Positions 8,746 to 17,161 of a stretch of 64,000 bases of DNA are shown piece after piece; the first letter of the stretch is position 1; every line of letters starts with the position of its first letter. Origin of the DNA: Priestia aryabhattai. Lineage in GTDB: Bacteria; Bacillota; Bacilli; Bacillales; Bacillaceae_H. The notes beneath the pieces are model-generated. The model saw only the letters and a program-made list of their open reading frames with translations. It made no database searches and was not told the DNA's origin. The translations under genes were made by a program, and so were the position numbers. Where the stretch lies: contig NZ_JAMBOQ010000003.1 of the NCBI RefSeq assembly GCF_023715685.1, positions 744,001 through 808,000 of the forward strand, in the 5' to 3' direction.

Positions 8746-10002
8746 ATGAAAAAACGTGTAATTGGAGCGGCAGTATTATCAGCGGTAACTGTAGCAGCGC
8801 TAGCATTTGGAACAAATTCACCAACGGATGCTAAAGCAGCTAAAGGCGTAAATAACCAAAAAGCCAAAAATGTTATTCTTTTTGTTGGAGACGGCATGGG
8901 TACTGATCACCGTGATGCGATTCGACTAGCGTCTGTAGGAGCAAATGGAAAGTTAGCAATGGATGATATGCCTTCAGTAGGCAGAGTCCATACATCTTCA
9001 GGAAATTCATTCGTTACGGATTCCGCTGCAGCGGCTACAGCCATGGCTTCAGGAGTTAAAAGCTATAATGGTGCGATTAGCGTAAATATGAAAGGAAAGC
9101 CTGTCCAAACAGTTTTAGAAAAAGCAAAATTAGCTGGGAAAACTACGGGGCTTGTGACAACAAGTCAAGTAACAGACGCAACTCCAGCAGCTTTTGGTGC
9201 ACATGTTAAAGACCGAAGTGCTCAAAGTGACATCGCGAAGCAGTATCTTGAAAACAGTAAAGTAGATGTTATTCTAGGTGGTGGAGAAGATTATTGGTAC
9301 CCAAAAGGAAATGAAGGTGCACACTCAGATAGCCCGCCAGAAGATAAAACAGAAGGAAGCAAAGGAACGCAAGGAAATTTAGTAAACAAAGCACAAAAAC
9401 TTGGATATACGTACGTTGATAATAAAAATGAATTAAAATATGCTAAAGGAACGAAACTGCTTGGTCTGTTTGCTAATGAAGAAATGTTTCAACAAGCTCC
9501 TGAAAGCCAAGGTGACGTGTACAATCCTCAAGTATCTCTAAAAGACATGACAAAAAAAGCAATCAATACGCTATCACAAAATAAAAAAGGATTCTTTCTT
9601 GTAGTAGAAGAGGAAGCCATTGATGAAATGGCTCATAATAATAATGCTGAACTCATGATTAAAGCAGGTAAGCAGCTTGATGATACGGTGAAGATGGCAA
9701 AAGCGTATGCTAAAACACACCCGGACACTCTCGTATTAGTAACAGCGGACCATGCAACGGGAGGCTTAGCACTTGAAAAAGTAGATAATAAAGATAACGG
9801 TGGAGATCAAGCATCAAAAGAAGACGGGCCATTTGCAATAGCTCATTCAAAAGAGCAGTTCGTTGCGGATTGGACAACTGAAGAGCATACGTCATCAGAC
9901 GTTCCTTTAAATGCAATGGGTGCCGGCTCAGAAAGATTTACTGGAGTATATGAAAATACTTATTTACATGATGCTCTTATAAAAGCAATGAATTTAAAAT
10001 AA
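8746..10002 (+). CDS. Secreted alkaline phosphatase
   Basis: Alkaline phosphatase of the PhoA/PhoB type, 418 residues, exported to the cell surface or medium to free phosphate from monoesters. A Sec signal peptide covers about residues 1-30 (KKR followed by a hydrophobic core). VGDGMG near residue 48 gives a metal-binding aspartate, and VTDSAAAATAMASG contains the nucleophile Ser93. VEEEAIDEMAHNNN and VTADHATGG supply further metal ligands. Start ATG follows AAGGGTG. The four Pho boxes upstream indicate induction by phosphate starvation. A strong hairpin ends the unit. Confidence 0.92.
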   Translation: MKKRVIGAAVLSAVTVAALAFGTNSPTDAKAAKGVNNQKAKNVILFVGDGMGTDHRDAIRLASVGANGKLAMDDMPSVGRVHTSSGNSFVTDSAAAATAMASGVKSYNGAISVNMKGKPVQTVLEKAKLAGKTTGLVTTSQVTDATPAAFGAHVKDRSAQSDIAKQYLENSKVDVILGGGEDYWYPKGNEGAHSDSPPEDKTEGSKGTQGNLVNKAQKLGYTYVDNKNELKYAKGTKLLGLFANEEMFQQAPESQGDVYNPQVSLKDMTKKAINTLSQNKKGFFLVVEEEAIDEMAHNNNAELMIKAGKQLDDTVKMAKAYAKTHPDTLVLVTADHATGGLALEKVDNKDNGGDQASKEDGPFAIAHSKEQFVADWTTEEHTSSDVPLNAMGAGSERFTGVYENTYLHDALIKAMNLK

Positions 10003-10011
10003 GTGAGATAA

Positions 10012-10063
10012 AAACACCGTGTTGATTTAATACACTTAGTATGTAAATCAACGCGGTGTTTTT
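10012..10063 (+). terminator. Terminator after alkaline phosphatase
   Basis: AAACACCGTGTTGATTTA pairs with TAAATCAACGCGGTGTTT across a short loop, followed by TTTTG. Confidence 0.85.
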
Positions 10064-10144
10064 GCTTTGTTTGAGCAAGTTATGATGGAATTTTCTTAAA
10101 GGTATGCTACGATAAGAATTATCTTGAATTGAAGAGGTGTCACG

Positions 10145-10885
10145 ATGAAGATAGAAGTTTGGTCAGATTTTGTCTGTCCTTTTTGTTATATTGGAAAGCG
10201 TCGATTAGAGCAAGCGCTCCAGCAATTTGCACACAAAGATGACGTGCAAGTTGAATTTAAAAGCTTCGAGCTAGATCCAAATGCTTCAGTTAATACAGGT
10301 AAAACGATTAATGAAGCTCTTGCTGCTAAATATGGAATGACGATTGAACAAGCGAAACAAGCAAATGAAGGAATTGGACAGCAGGCAGCTGGTGTGGGAT
10401 TATCCTTTAATTTTGACGATATGAAGCCAACTAATACATTCGATGCTCATCGTTTAGCTAAATTTGCAAAAGCTCAAGGAAAAGAAGCAGACATTACAGA
10501 AAAGCTTCTTTATGCATACTTTACTGAATCAAAGCATTTGGGTGAAGAAGAGACGTTGATTGCTCTTGCTGAAGATGCAGGTCTTGATAGAGAACAAGCA
10601 TGTCAAATTCTCGCGGATAAAAATGCATATGCAAATGAAGTGCGCGGTGATGAATCAATGGCTCAGCAATATGGCATTAGCGGTGTTCCGTATTTTGTTA
10701 TCAATCAAAAATATGCTATTTCAGGTGCACAGCCAGTCGAAACATTTGTAGGAGCTCTCCAACAAGTGTGGGAAGAAGAAAATCCGACTCCGGCTTTGAA
10801 GAGGCTGTCTCCAGAAGGTGCAGATGATGCCTTTTGTGCAGATGGTCAATGTGCCGTGCCTGATCCTTCTAAAAACCAACAATAA
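10145..10885 (+). CDS. FrnE/DsbA-like thioredoxin-fold oxidoreductase
   Basis: Cytoplasmic DsbA-family protein of 246 residues, like FrnE and Bacillus YwbO. The N-terminal SDFVCPFCYIGKRR contains the redox CPFC motif (Cys11, Cys14), followed by an inserted helical domain and the cis-proline region GISGVPYFVINQKYAISGAQ near residue 185. There is no signal peptide. The C-terminus carries two extra cysteines (AFCADGQCAV), a feature of FrnE proteins that may form a second disulfide. Start ATG follows GAAGAGGTG. It is a single-gene unit with its own terminator. Confidence 0.85.
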   Translation: MKIEVWSDFVCPFCYIGKRRLEQALQQFAHKDDVQVEFKSFELDPNASVNTGKTINEALAAKYGMTIEQAKQANEGIGQQAAGVGLSFNFDDMKPTNTFDAHRLAKFAKAQGKEADITEKLLYAYFTESKHLGEEETLIALAEDAGLDREQACQILADKNAYANEVRGDESMAQQYGISGVPYFVINQKYAISGAQPVETFVGALQQVWEEENPTPALKRLSPEGADDAFCADGQCAVPDPSKNQQ

Positions 10886-10890
10886 AAGAA

Positions 10891-10922
10891 AGCAGAGGTG
10901 GAAATTCCGGCTCTGCTTTTTG
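10891..10922 (+). terminator. Terminator after FrnE-like gene
   Basis: AGCAGAG and CTCTGCT pair, followed by TTTTTGTTT. Confidence 0.7.
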
Positions 10923-11084
10923 TTTATTTGTAAAAAATTTATTAAAAAAGCAAACATGTGTTCTGTTTTTGTGTTATAATAGATTTAGAAGCAACAAACC
11001 TCGATGAGTAAGCTCCAAAAATAAGCGATTAAAAGTGATCCCACCATGAACTAGCTTCCATTTAATCCTGCAGGGGGAATCTGA

Positions 11085-12044
11085 ATGAAGAACAAAGTGC
11101 GCATTATCCCATTTCAAGTAGTTGAACAATTGAATCAATTTAATGAAGTCCCAGAAGGAGTGGCTCTAATTGGAGCAGAGGAAGTATGGAAGCAAACAAA
11201 GGGGCAGGGAATAACCGTAGCGGTCTTGGATACTGGCTGTGACGTTACACATCCAGATTTGCAGGAAAGAATTATTGGAGGAAGAAATTTTACACACGAT
11301 GATCAACAAAATCCAGATATTTATCAAGATTATAATGGTCATGGTACTCACGTAGCAGGTACAATTGCAGCAGCGCATAATGGAACGGGTGTTATAGGAG
11401 TGGCTCCGGAAGTGAATTTACTTATCCTGAAAGTACTTGATGGGGATGGTTCAGGTCAATACGAGTGGATTATTCAAGGTATTAACTATGCCATCCAGCA
11501 AAAAGTGGATATCATTTCGATGTCGCTTGGAGGTCCGGCGAATGTGCCTGAGCTACATGAAGCTATTCAGGATGCTGTTGATCAGAATATTTTAGTTGTG
11601 TGCGCAGCGGGAAATGAAGGAGATGGAGAAGGCTCCACAGATGAGTTTGCGTACCCAGGCTCATATAATGAAGTTATTAGCGTAGGAGCTGTTGATTTAG
11701 AGAAACGTTCTTCGGTATTTTCCAACTCGAACAACGAAGTGGACGTAGTGGCCCCCGGCGAAAAGATCGTATCAACTTACTTGAATGGAAAGTATGCCGC
11801 ACTGAGCGGAACCTCTATGGCAACACCTCACGTAGCAGGAGCCGTAGCATTGATAAAAGTTCTTTCAAATGAAACGTTTGGAAGAGAACTTACAGAACCA
11901 GAGCTTTATGCACAGTTAATCAGAAGAACACTTCCATTAAATGAATCACCAAGAGAAGTAGGAAACGGGTTTGTGCACTTGACCATTGTTGAAAAGCTGT
12001 TGCGTGAAGTTCAACGTCAAATGACTTCAGAGGTGATGGGATGA
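11085..12044 (+). CDS. isp: Intracellular subtilisin-type serine protease
   Basis: Major intracellular serine protease of Bacillus, 319 residues. There is no signal peptide; instead a short N-terminal extension with VRIIPFQVV corresponds to the LIPY-type inhibitory prosequence of Isp proteins. The catalytic triad is Asp49 (AVLDTGCD), His86 (NGHGTHVAG) and Ser244 (SGTSMATPHVAG). Family members cleave cytoplasmic proteins around sporulation onset and are held inactive by the prosequence. Start ATG follows GGGGGAA; about 100 bases of leader lie behind a TATAAT at 10975. The last four bases overlap the nuclease start (ATGA), so both proteins are co-produced. Confidence 0.92.
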   Translation: MKNKVRIIPFQVVEQLNQFNEVPEGVALIGAEEVWKQTKGQGITVAVLDTGCDVTHPDLQERIIGGRNFTHDDQQNPDIYQDYNGHGTHVAGTIAAAHNGTGVIGVAPEVNLLILKVLDGDGSGQYEWIIQGINYAIQQKVDIISMSLGGPANVPELHEAIQDAVDQNILVVCAAGNEGDGEGSTDEFAYPGSYNEVISVGAVDLEKRSSVFSNSNNEVDVVAPGEKIVSTYLNGKYAALSGTSMATPHVAGAVALIKVLSNETFGRELTEPELYAQLIRRTLPLNESPREVGNGFVHLTIVEKLLREVQRQMTSEVMG

Positions 12045-12844
12045 GAAGTAGTTTGGATATGTTAATGGTGGAAAAGCAGCAGGCAAAATCCCTTTATCAC
12101 CAATACGTAAACAATCGAAGCTATTATGATGAAAAGACAGATGAAGAGAGTAAAAATCTTTATTATCAAGGCACTCTCTTTGAAAGAGAAGCCATGCAAA
12201 CTTTGTTAACGGAAACGCATCAGCATTTGCTAAGTTATTCGCCGCATAAATATGTATATCCATGGGTGGATTTACAGGAGAATGGGGAGCTGAAGAGTCT
12301 ATATTCAGGGAAAGGTATGGATCCTTTAGAAACCATACAGCAAGATATTGATAAACTTCAGTCGCTTACTAACTCATCTCTTTCAAGCAATGATATACTG
12401 CTAAACTGTGAGCACGTTGTCCCACAATCTTGGTTTGGAAAACAAGAGCCTATGAGAGGCGACTTGCATCATTTATTTGCTTGTGAACCTTCTTGTAACA
12501 GCCGAAGAGGTAATTCTTCATATGTTGACTTCCCGGATTATAAGCCGGAAGTAAAGCAATCAGACGTGAAAGAAGGGTGCGGAAAAGCAGAAAAAGGTAA
12601 GTTTGAACCTGAATATGGAAAGGGAATTGTCGCTCGGGCTACCCTTTATTTTTTAATTCGCTATCATAATAAAATTGACTCTTCACGAGTAGATCTTCCT
12701 CTTTTACTAAAATGGCATAAAGAATTTACTGTTTCACTTTATGAAAAGCATCGCAATGCAGCAATTTTTGAATTGCAAGGCAACCGAAATCCATTTATTG
12801 ATTTTCCAGACAAAGCAGCTACGTTAATGAGTTCTGCTTTCTAA
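12041..12844 (+). CDS. Endonuclease I family nuclease without signal peptide
   Basis: 267 residues with the endonuclease I signature NCEHVVPQSWFG (beta-beta-alpha metal finger, general-base histidine) followed by MRGDLHHLFACEPSCNSRRGN. Relatives such as Bsn/YurI are secreted nucleases, but this protein starts with a polar MRSSLDMLMVEKQQAK and has no export signal. Its ATG overlaps the protease stop codon, so it is made together with the intracellular protease. A role in nucleic-acid turnover inside the mother cell or in lysing cells is an inference. A bidirectional terminator follows. Confidence 0.82.
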   Translation: MRSSLDMLMVEKQQAKSLYHQYVNNRSYYDEKTDEESKNLYYQGTLFEREAMQTLLTETHQHLLSYSPHKYVYPWVDLQENGELKSLYSGKGMDPLETIQQDIDKLQSLTNSSLSSNDILLNCEHVVPQSWFGKQEPMRGDLHHLFACEPSCNSRRGNSSYVDFPDYKPEVKQSDVKEGCGKAEKGKFEPEYGKGIVARATLYFLIRYHNKIDSSRVDLPLLLKWHKEFTVSLYEKHRNAAIFELQGNRNPFIDFPDKAATLMSSAF

Positions 12845-12850
12845 AATAGC

Positions 12851-12887
12851 AAAGAGCTCCGCTTCAATTCAAAGCGGGGCTCTTTTG
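12851..12887. terminator. Bidirectional terminator
   Basis: AAAGAGCTCCGCTT and AAGCGGGGCTCTTT form a 14-bp stem with T runs on both strands, serving the nuclease gene and the convergent MarR gene. Confidence 0.85.
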
Positions 12888-12893
12888 GATATT

Positions 12894-13355
12894 TTAATAT
12901 GAAAATCCGTACTTATCATTTAAAAAGGCATCCATTTTATTTAACAATCGAAAATATTCTTCTTGTTCTTCTACAGTTAGAGCTGCTAGCATATCTTTTA
13001 AAAATCCATTTCGTTTCTCTGTAATCATCGAAACAAGTTTCTTTGATTCATTGGTCAATGAAACCCACACGACTCTCCGGTCTTTTTCGTCTCGCACGCG
13101 CTGAATGAGAGATTCTTCTTCCAACTGGTTTAATAAGCTAGTTGTAGCGCCCGAGGTTAAGTGAAGTTTATTTGAAATATCTGCTACCATATACTTTGTG
13201 CCGCTGGCAATGTAGTTTAAGATATAAAATTTAGTGGGTGTTAAATGATAAGGCTGTGTTTTTAATGTTTCTTCGACTAAATGTCGTATATATTGAAAAA
13301 AAGATGTGTTAATTTGATAAAGGTGTTCAATTTTTGACTCTAAATTGTTATCCAT
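12894..13355 (-). CDS. MarR-family regulator
   Basis: Winged-helix repressor, about 153 residues from the ATG that follows AAGGAG at a 12-base spacing; upstream in-frame ATGs at 13367 and beyond lack proper sites. The helix-turn-helix region reads MVADISNKLHLTSGATTSLLNQLEEE and the wing RDEKDRRVVWVSLT. It is divergent from an HlyD/EmrB efflux pair, and the shared region holds several copies of TATCTTT-based sites. It very likely represses the pump and itself until a toxic ligand binds. Confidence 0.85.
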   Translation of the reverse strand: MDNNLESKIEHLYQINTSFFQYIRHLVEETLKTQPYHLTPTKFYILNYIASGTKYMVADISNKLHLTSGATTSLLNQLEEESLIQRVRDEKDRRVVWVSLTNESKKLVSMITEKRNGFLKDMLAALTVEEQEEYFRLLNKMDAFLNDKYGFSY

Positions 13356-13473
13356 GCTAGCTTCCATCTCCTTGTACACTACGGACATATATAAACTAAC
13401 TCTAAAATAAAATGAAACAATTGTAAAGGATGGCAATGATTATCTTTAACCACCATTATTATTTTTAAATTAA

Positions 13474-13585
13474 TATCTTTACGAAAAAATATCTTTATGA
13501 TAAAGTTATTTAGGTGGTTAACCAAATAGATGATCATAAAGATACGTTTCCTCCTAATAGATGGGGATAATATCTTTGTGAAAAA
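13474..13585. promoter_or_regulatory. Repeated operator motifs between MarR gene and efflux genes
   Basis: TATCTTTACGAAAAA (13474), TATCTTTATGATAAA (13490), the inverted ATCATAAAGATA (13533-13544) and TATCTTTGTGAAAAA (13571) are copies of one motif, TATCTTT(A/G)YGANAAA. A fifth, weaker TATCTTT lies at 13441. TAACCACC (13447) and GGTGGTTA (13513) form an additional inverted pair. These are the likely MarR binding sites. Confidence 0.6.
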
Positions 13586-13635
13586 GCTATATAAAAAAGT
13601 AGTTTCGTTATTGAAATATTAAGGAGGAGTAATGA

Positions 13636-14274
13636 ATGTCTAGAAGTCGCTTAATGGTAACAAATTTTATTGGAATCATCGTTATTTTAGCTTTATTAAT
13701 TGGGGGAGGATATTATTACGTTCAAAAATCGAACTATATTACAACTGATAACGCTAAAGTATCTGGAGATGTATACAACGTAGTTGCACCTGCAGCAGGT
13801 AAGGTAGCAAGCTGGACAGTGGAAGAAGGAAATGATGTCTCAAAAGATGCTGAAATTGCTAAGATTCAAGCTGAAAAAGGATCTGTAGCTGCAATAGTAC
13901 CAGCAGACGGAAAGATTATTCAAACAAATGTAAAAGAAAATCAAATGGTTCAAGCTGGACAGCAAATTGCAACCGAAGTAGATATGAAAGATCTATTTAT
14001 CGTAGCGAATATCAAAGAAGATCAGCTTAAGGATATTAAAGAAGGCGACGATGTAGATGTAACCGTAGACGGAGACAGCAGTACAAAAATTGACGGTAAA
14101 GTTGAAGAAGTTGGATATGCAACTAATTCACTTTCATCTTTAACATCGAACTCAAGCTCAGATGGAAACTACACAAAAGTATCTCAAACGGTTCCTGTAA
14201 AAATCTCTATTTCTAATTATTCAGAGCATGTGCTACCAGGAATGAACGCTGAAGTAAAAATTTCGAAAGACTAA
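13636..14274 (+). CDS. HlyD-family efflux adaptor
   Basis: Membrane-anchored adaptor, 212 residues: one N-terminal membrane segment (about residues 9-28), then a lipoyl/biotin-like barrel sandwich split around residues 45-105 (NVVAPAAGKV and AIVPADGKI), and a beta-barrel domain ending in LPGMNAEVKIS. It lacks the long coiled-coil hairpin seen in Gram-negative HlyD/EmrA, as expected for a cell without an outer membrane. The next gene, 33 bases downstream, is an EmrB-type pump that it should serve. Start ATG follows AAGGAGGAG. Confidence 0.87.
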   Translation: MSRSRLMVTNFIGIIVILALLIGGGYYYVQKSNYITTDNAKVSGDVYNVVAPAAGKVASWTVEEGNDVSKDAEIAKIQAEKGSVAAIVPADGKIIQTNVKENQMVQAGQQIATEVDMKDLFIVANIKEDQLKDIKEGDDVDVTVDGDSSTKIDGKVEEVGYATNSLSSLTSNSSSDGNYTKVSQTVPVKISISNYSEHVLPGMNAEVKISKD

Positions 14275-14307
14275 TCGTTACTACAACAGTTCAAGAAGGG
14301 AGGAAAT

Positions 14308-15933
14308 ATGATGACAGCCAGTATAGAGAACACAAGTGATGGATCCATCAAAAAGCATATTCCGTTATTAATTGTTTTAATGCTTGGTTTGTTTCTTGCG
14401 ATATTAAACCAAACATTACTAAACGTAGCCATTCCGCATTTGATTACTGAGTTTGGCGTAACGGCAAATACAGCTCAGTGGTTGTTAACGGGATACATGC
14501 TTGTGAACGGGGCGTTAATTCCGCTTTCTGCTTTTTTAATTGAACGATTTGGCGTGCGTCGCTTGTTCTTATTTGCAATGTTTTGTTTTACAGTAGGATC
14601 ATTGATCTGCGGAATTGCACCTACATTTCCAATTATGCTTACCGGCCGTTTAATTCAAGCTATTGGTGGAGGTGTCTTATCGCCTCTTGTTATGACCATT
14701 ATTGTGTTTATTTTCCCTCCTCACATGCGAGGGAAAGGGATGGGGATTTTTGGTTTAGCCATGATGTTCGCACCGGCTATTGGTCCAACATTATCTGGAT
14801 GGGTTATTCAAAACTATGACTGGCACATCCTTTTTAACGGCATGGTGCCATTAGGTGCCATTGTATTAATCATTGCTTTCTTTCAATTAAAAGACATTCA
14901 GCCTCCAAAAGATGTAAAAGTTCACATGCCTTCTGTTGTGACATCACTTGCAGGTATGGGATTATTGCTTTACGGATTTAGTGAAGCTGGAAATGACGGC
15001 TGGACGGATTCAGTTGTTCTTTCCACAATCATTGGCGGGGCAGTGCTTTTAATTATATTTGTTCTTCAGCAAATTAAATCTGAAAAGCCGCTATTGGATA
15101 TGCGCGTATTTAAATATAATATTTTTTCATTATCAAATATTATTAGTATTGCGATTACGATCAGTATGTACGCAGGTATGTTCTTGCTTCCGATTTACTT
15201 GCAAAACATCCGCGGCTATTCTGCTTTTGATTCAGGACTGCTGTTGCTTCCTGGAGCACTTGTTATGCTGGTTATGTCGCCAATTTCAGGTACATTGTTT
15301 GATAAAGTAGGACCTCGTCCGCTAGCAATCGTTGGTATGCTCATTACATCTATTTCAACGTTTGAATTTACGAAGCTGACGATGGATACACCGTTTAATC
15401 ATATTTTAGGCATTTATATTATCCGTTCGTTTGGTATGTCACTTTTAATGATGCCAATTATGACAGCCGGTTTAAATCAGCTTCCACAGCGACTAAGCAG
15501 TCACGGGACGTCGATGTCTAATACGCTTCGTCAAGTAAGTGGTTCAATTGGTATTAGTTTAATGACAACTATTTTTACTAACCGTACAACGTATCACGTA
15601 AATGAAATCAGCAGCTCCATGAATACGTCAGATCCATTCTTTATGAATAGCTTTCATTTATTTGTCCAAAAAGTGGCCGCTACTTTGCATTTATCACAAG
15701 ATCAAGCTCAGCAGCAAGCGCTGACGATCTTATCTGGAAAAATGACACAGCAAGGTACGATTCAAGGTATTAACGATGCCTTCTACTGGGCAACAGCGAT
15801 TTCTGTTAGCGGCTTAATTTTAAGCTTTTTCCTTCGTGACGTACGTAAGGATAAAGTAGTCGAAGAAAAGAAATCAGAAGCTCAGCAGGAAGATATTCGT
15901 ATGCTTCCAGCTCCAAAAAGTATAAATTCATAA
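14308..15933 (+). CDS. DHA2-type (EmrB/QacA) MFS multidrug transporter
   Basis: 541-residue drug:H+ antiporter with 14 predicted membrane helices. Motifs: LNQTLLNVAIPHL in helix 1, WLLTGYMLVNG in helix 2, and GRLIQAIGGGVLSPL. The loop near residue 440 is long, and the C-terminus is a polar tail. Partnered with the HlyD adaptor just upstream and flanked by two MarR genes. Substrates cannot be told from sequence; hydrophobic or cationic antimicrobials are typical. Confidence 0.9.
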   Translation: MMTASIENTSDGSIKKHIPLLIVLMLGLFLAILNQTLLNVAIPHLITEFGVTANTAQWLLTGYMLVNGALIPLSAFLIERFGVRRLFLFAMFCFTVGSLICGIAPTFPIMLTGRLIQAIGGGVLSPLVMTIIVFIFPPHMRGKGMGIFGLAMMFAPAIGPTLSGWVIQNYDWHILFNGMVPLGAIVLIIAFFQLKDIQPPKDVKVHMPSVVTSLAGMGLLLYGFSEAGNDGWTDSVVLSTIIGGAVLLIIFVLQQIKSEKPLLDMRVFKYNIFSLSNIISIAITISMYAGMFLLPIYLQNIRGYSAFDSGLLLLPGALVMLVMSPISGTLFDKVGPRPLAIVGMLITSISTFEFTKLTMDTPFNHILGIYIIRSFGMSLLMMPIMTAGLNQLPQRLSSHGTSMSNTLRQVSGSIGISLMTTIFTNRTTYHVNEISSSMNTSDPFFMNSFHLFVQKVAATLHLSQDQAQQQALTILSGKMTQQGTIQGINDAFYWATAISVSGLILSFFLRDVRKDKVVEEKKSEAQQEDIRMLPAPKSINS

Positions 15934-15995
15934 GGAGCTATAGAAATCTAAAGTTTATCATAAAGCATGTTGGAGAGAAAGGGGCGGTAAAGTGG

Positions 15996-16424
15996 ATGGA
16001 TCCATTGATATTTGGTAAAGAAATTCAAAGAATTTTAGTATCTTTAAACAAAAAAGTAATGACAAATGTAAAATGCCTTTTACAGCATTACGCAATTACC
16101 CCTTTTCAATATCATATTTTACTGATTGTTGAACGCTCACATACAATACCTGTCACAAAAGTGGCAGACGAGATGAAGGCGAGTCCAAGCGTTATTACAG
16201 CATCGATTACACGTTTGTATGAACTCGACCTTGTGGAGCGCTACCATTCAAAAAGAGATCGGCGTAAAGTTATGATTGAGCTTACAAACAAAGGAAAACA
16301 AGTGATTCAAGTTGCTAATAAAGACATGCAGCAAGAGGTTGAAAAACTGTTTGCATGTTATAAAGAAGAAGAACAGCAGCAATTTCTCACGCTCTGTCGG
16401 CAGCTAGATGAACATGTGACTTGA
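15996..16424 (+). CDS. MarR-family regulator
   Basis: 142-residue winged-helix protein; VTKVADEMKASPSVITASITRLYELDLVERYHSKRDRR would be the recognition helix and wing (residues about 52-90). It lies 62 bases after the efflux pump and in the same direction, behind AAAGGGGCGG. Having a second MarR regulator next to one pump suggests either double control or a role elsewhere. Confidence 0.85.
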   Translation: MDPLIFGKEIQRILVSLNKKVMTNVKCLLQHYAITPFQYHILLIVERSHTIPVTKVADEMKASPSVITASITRLYELDLVERYHSKRDRRKVMIELTNKGKQVIQVANKDMQQEVEKLFACYKEEEQQQFLTLCRQLDEHVT

Positions 16425-16469
16425 ACTTGAGTAGAAAAAAGTATATTGAGTTATGCGGAGTGATTGTAA

Positions 16470-16667
16470 ATGGATAAAGAAATGGTAAAAAACATTCGGA
16501 AAAACTACAATATGAATCAGCGAAACTTCGCTCAAGCAGTGAACTGCAGTTTTTCTTTAATCGCACTGGTTGAAGTGGGGAAGCGAAGAGTAACAAAAAA
16601 CTTGGAAGACAAAATTAAGCAAGCATTCCAATTGAATGATCATGATTTAAAAACACTGCAAGGCTAA
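16470..16667 (+). CDS. Small XRE-type helix-turn-helix protein
   Basis: 65 residues, essentially one Cro/CI-type HTH domain: VKNIRKNYNMNQRNFAQAVNC-type helices 1-3 followed by FSLIALVEVGKRRVTKNLEDKIK. Start ATG follows GGAGTGATT. No partner toxin or phage gene is visible next to it. Function is unknown beyond DNA binding. Confidence 0.75.
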   Translation: MDKEMVKNIRKNYNMNQRNFAQAVNCSFSLIALVEVGKRRVTKNLEDKIKQAFQLNDHDLKTLQG

Positions 16668-16670
16668 TTC

Positions 16671-16708
16671 AAAAAGTAGGTGTGTGAAACGGGCGCACCT
16701 ACTTTTTT
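16671..16708. terminator. Terminator after XRE gene
   Basis: AAAAAGTAGGTG and CACCTACTTTTT form the stem, followed by TT. The right arm overlaps the end of the convergent YtzI-like gene. Confidence 0.8.
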
Positions 16709-16833
16709 TCGTCTTGTTTTTTTGTAAGCGGATCTACCGTATGTTTGTAATCATAAGCTTTCGAAGTGGTAACTACGCACAGCAGTAAAATAACAAATAC
16801 AATGATAACAGAGAGCGTAATAAGGATGATCAT
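16699..16833 (-). CDS. ytzI: YtzI-type small membrane protein
   Basis: 44-residue protein: one hydrophobic helix (IILITLSVIIVFVILLLCVV) followed by TTSKAYDYKHTVDP and a charged KKQDEKK tail. The TTSKAY-YKHTVDPL block is the signature I recall for Bacillus YtzI. ATG follows AAAGGATG at a good spacing. Function unknown; a single-pass inner-membrane protein. Its stop codon lies within the terminator of the convergent XRE gene. Confidence 0.72.
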   Translation of the reverse strand: MIILITLSVIIVFVILLLCVVTTSKAYDYKHTVDPLTKKQDEKK

Positions 16834-16901
16834 ATAAAACATCCTTTCTTTTTCTTATTACGTATGCTTTCGGTCTTATTGGTAAAATTCCTTCTTTCTC
16901 C

Positions 16902-16931
16902 ACATAGTGCAGAAACGACAAACGCATACTA
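16902..16931 (+). promoter_or_regulatory. Candidate forespore (sigma-F/G) promoter
   Basis: ACATA and CATACTA are separated by 18 bases; the -10 fits the CATNHTA pattern of sigma-F/G and the -35 fits GHATR except for its first base. It ends about 30 bases before a small acidic protein gene. Confidence 0.35.
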
Positions 16932-16961
16932 GTAACAGTCTAAAATAAAGGAGTGTTTATA

Positions 16962-17123
16962 ATGAATGAAAAAGAGTTTAAAAAACAATTAAAAAAGGTA
17001 GCGGATTATCCTGCATCTAAAGCAGATGGAGTAGATGAAGAGTTTTCTCGTGAATTAGCAGACCAAGACGATTTAGAAGCACAGGCTAGAGCGAACGCTG
17101 CAGATGAAAGACAAAAAAAATAA
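16962..17123 (+). CDS. Small acidic protein resembling YfhD
   Basis: 53 residues, highly charged and without hydrophobic segments: MNEKEFKKQLKKVADYP, then ADGVDEEFSRELADQDDLEAQARANAADERQKK (split here only for reading). The DGVD-EFS-ELAD-DDLEA-ARA-AADER pattern resembles the YfhD family of small sporulating-Bacillus proteins. ATG follows AAAGGAGTG. A possible forespore promoter precedes it and a clean terminator follows. Function unknown; family assignment is from memory. Confidence 0.65.
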   Translation: MNEKEFKKQLKKVADYPASKADGVDEEFSRELADQDDLEAQARANAADERQKK

Positions 17124-17128
17124 TAACT

Positions 17129-17158
17129 AGACGCGCTTCCTAGAAGAAGCGCGTCTGT
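17129..17158. terminator. Bidirectional terminator
   Basis: AGACGCGCTTC and GAAGCGCGTCT form an 11-bp perfect stem with T-rich flanks on both sides, between the YfhD-like gene and the convergent iron operon. Confidence 0.85.
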
Positions 17159-17161
17159 TTA

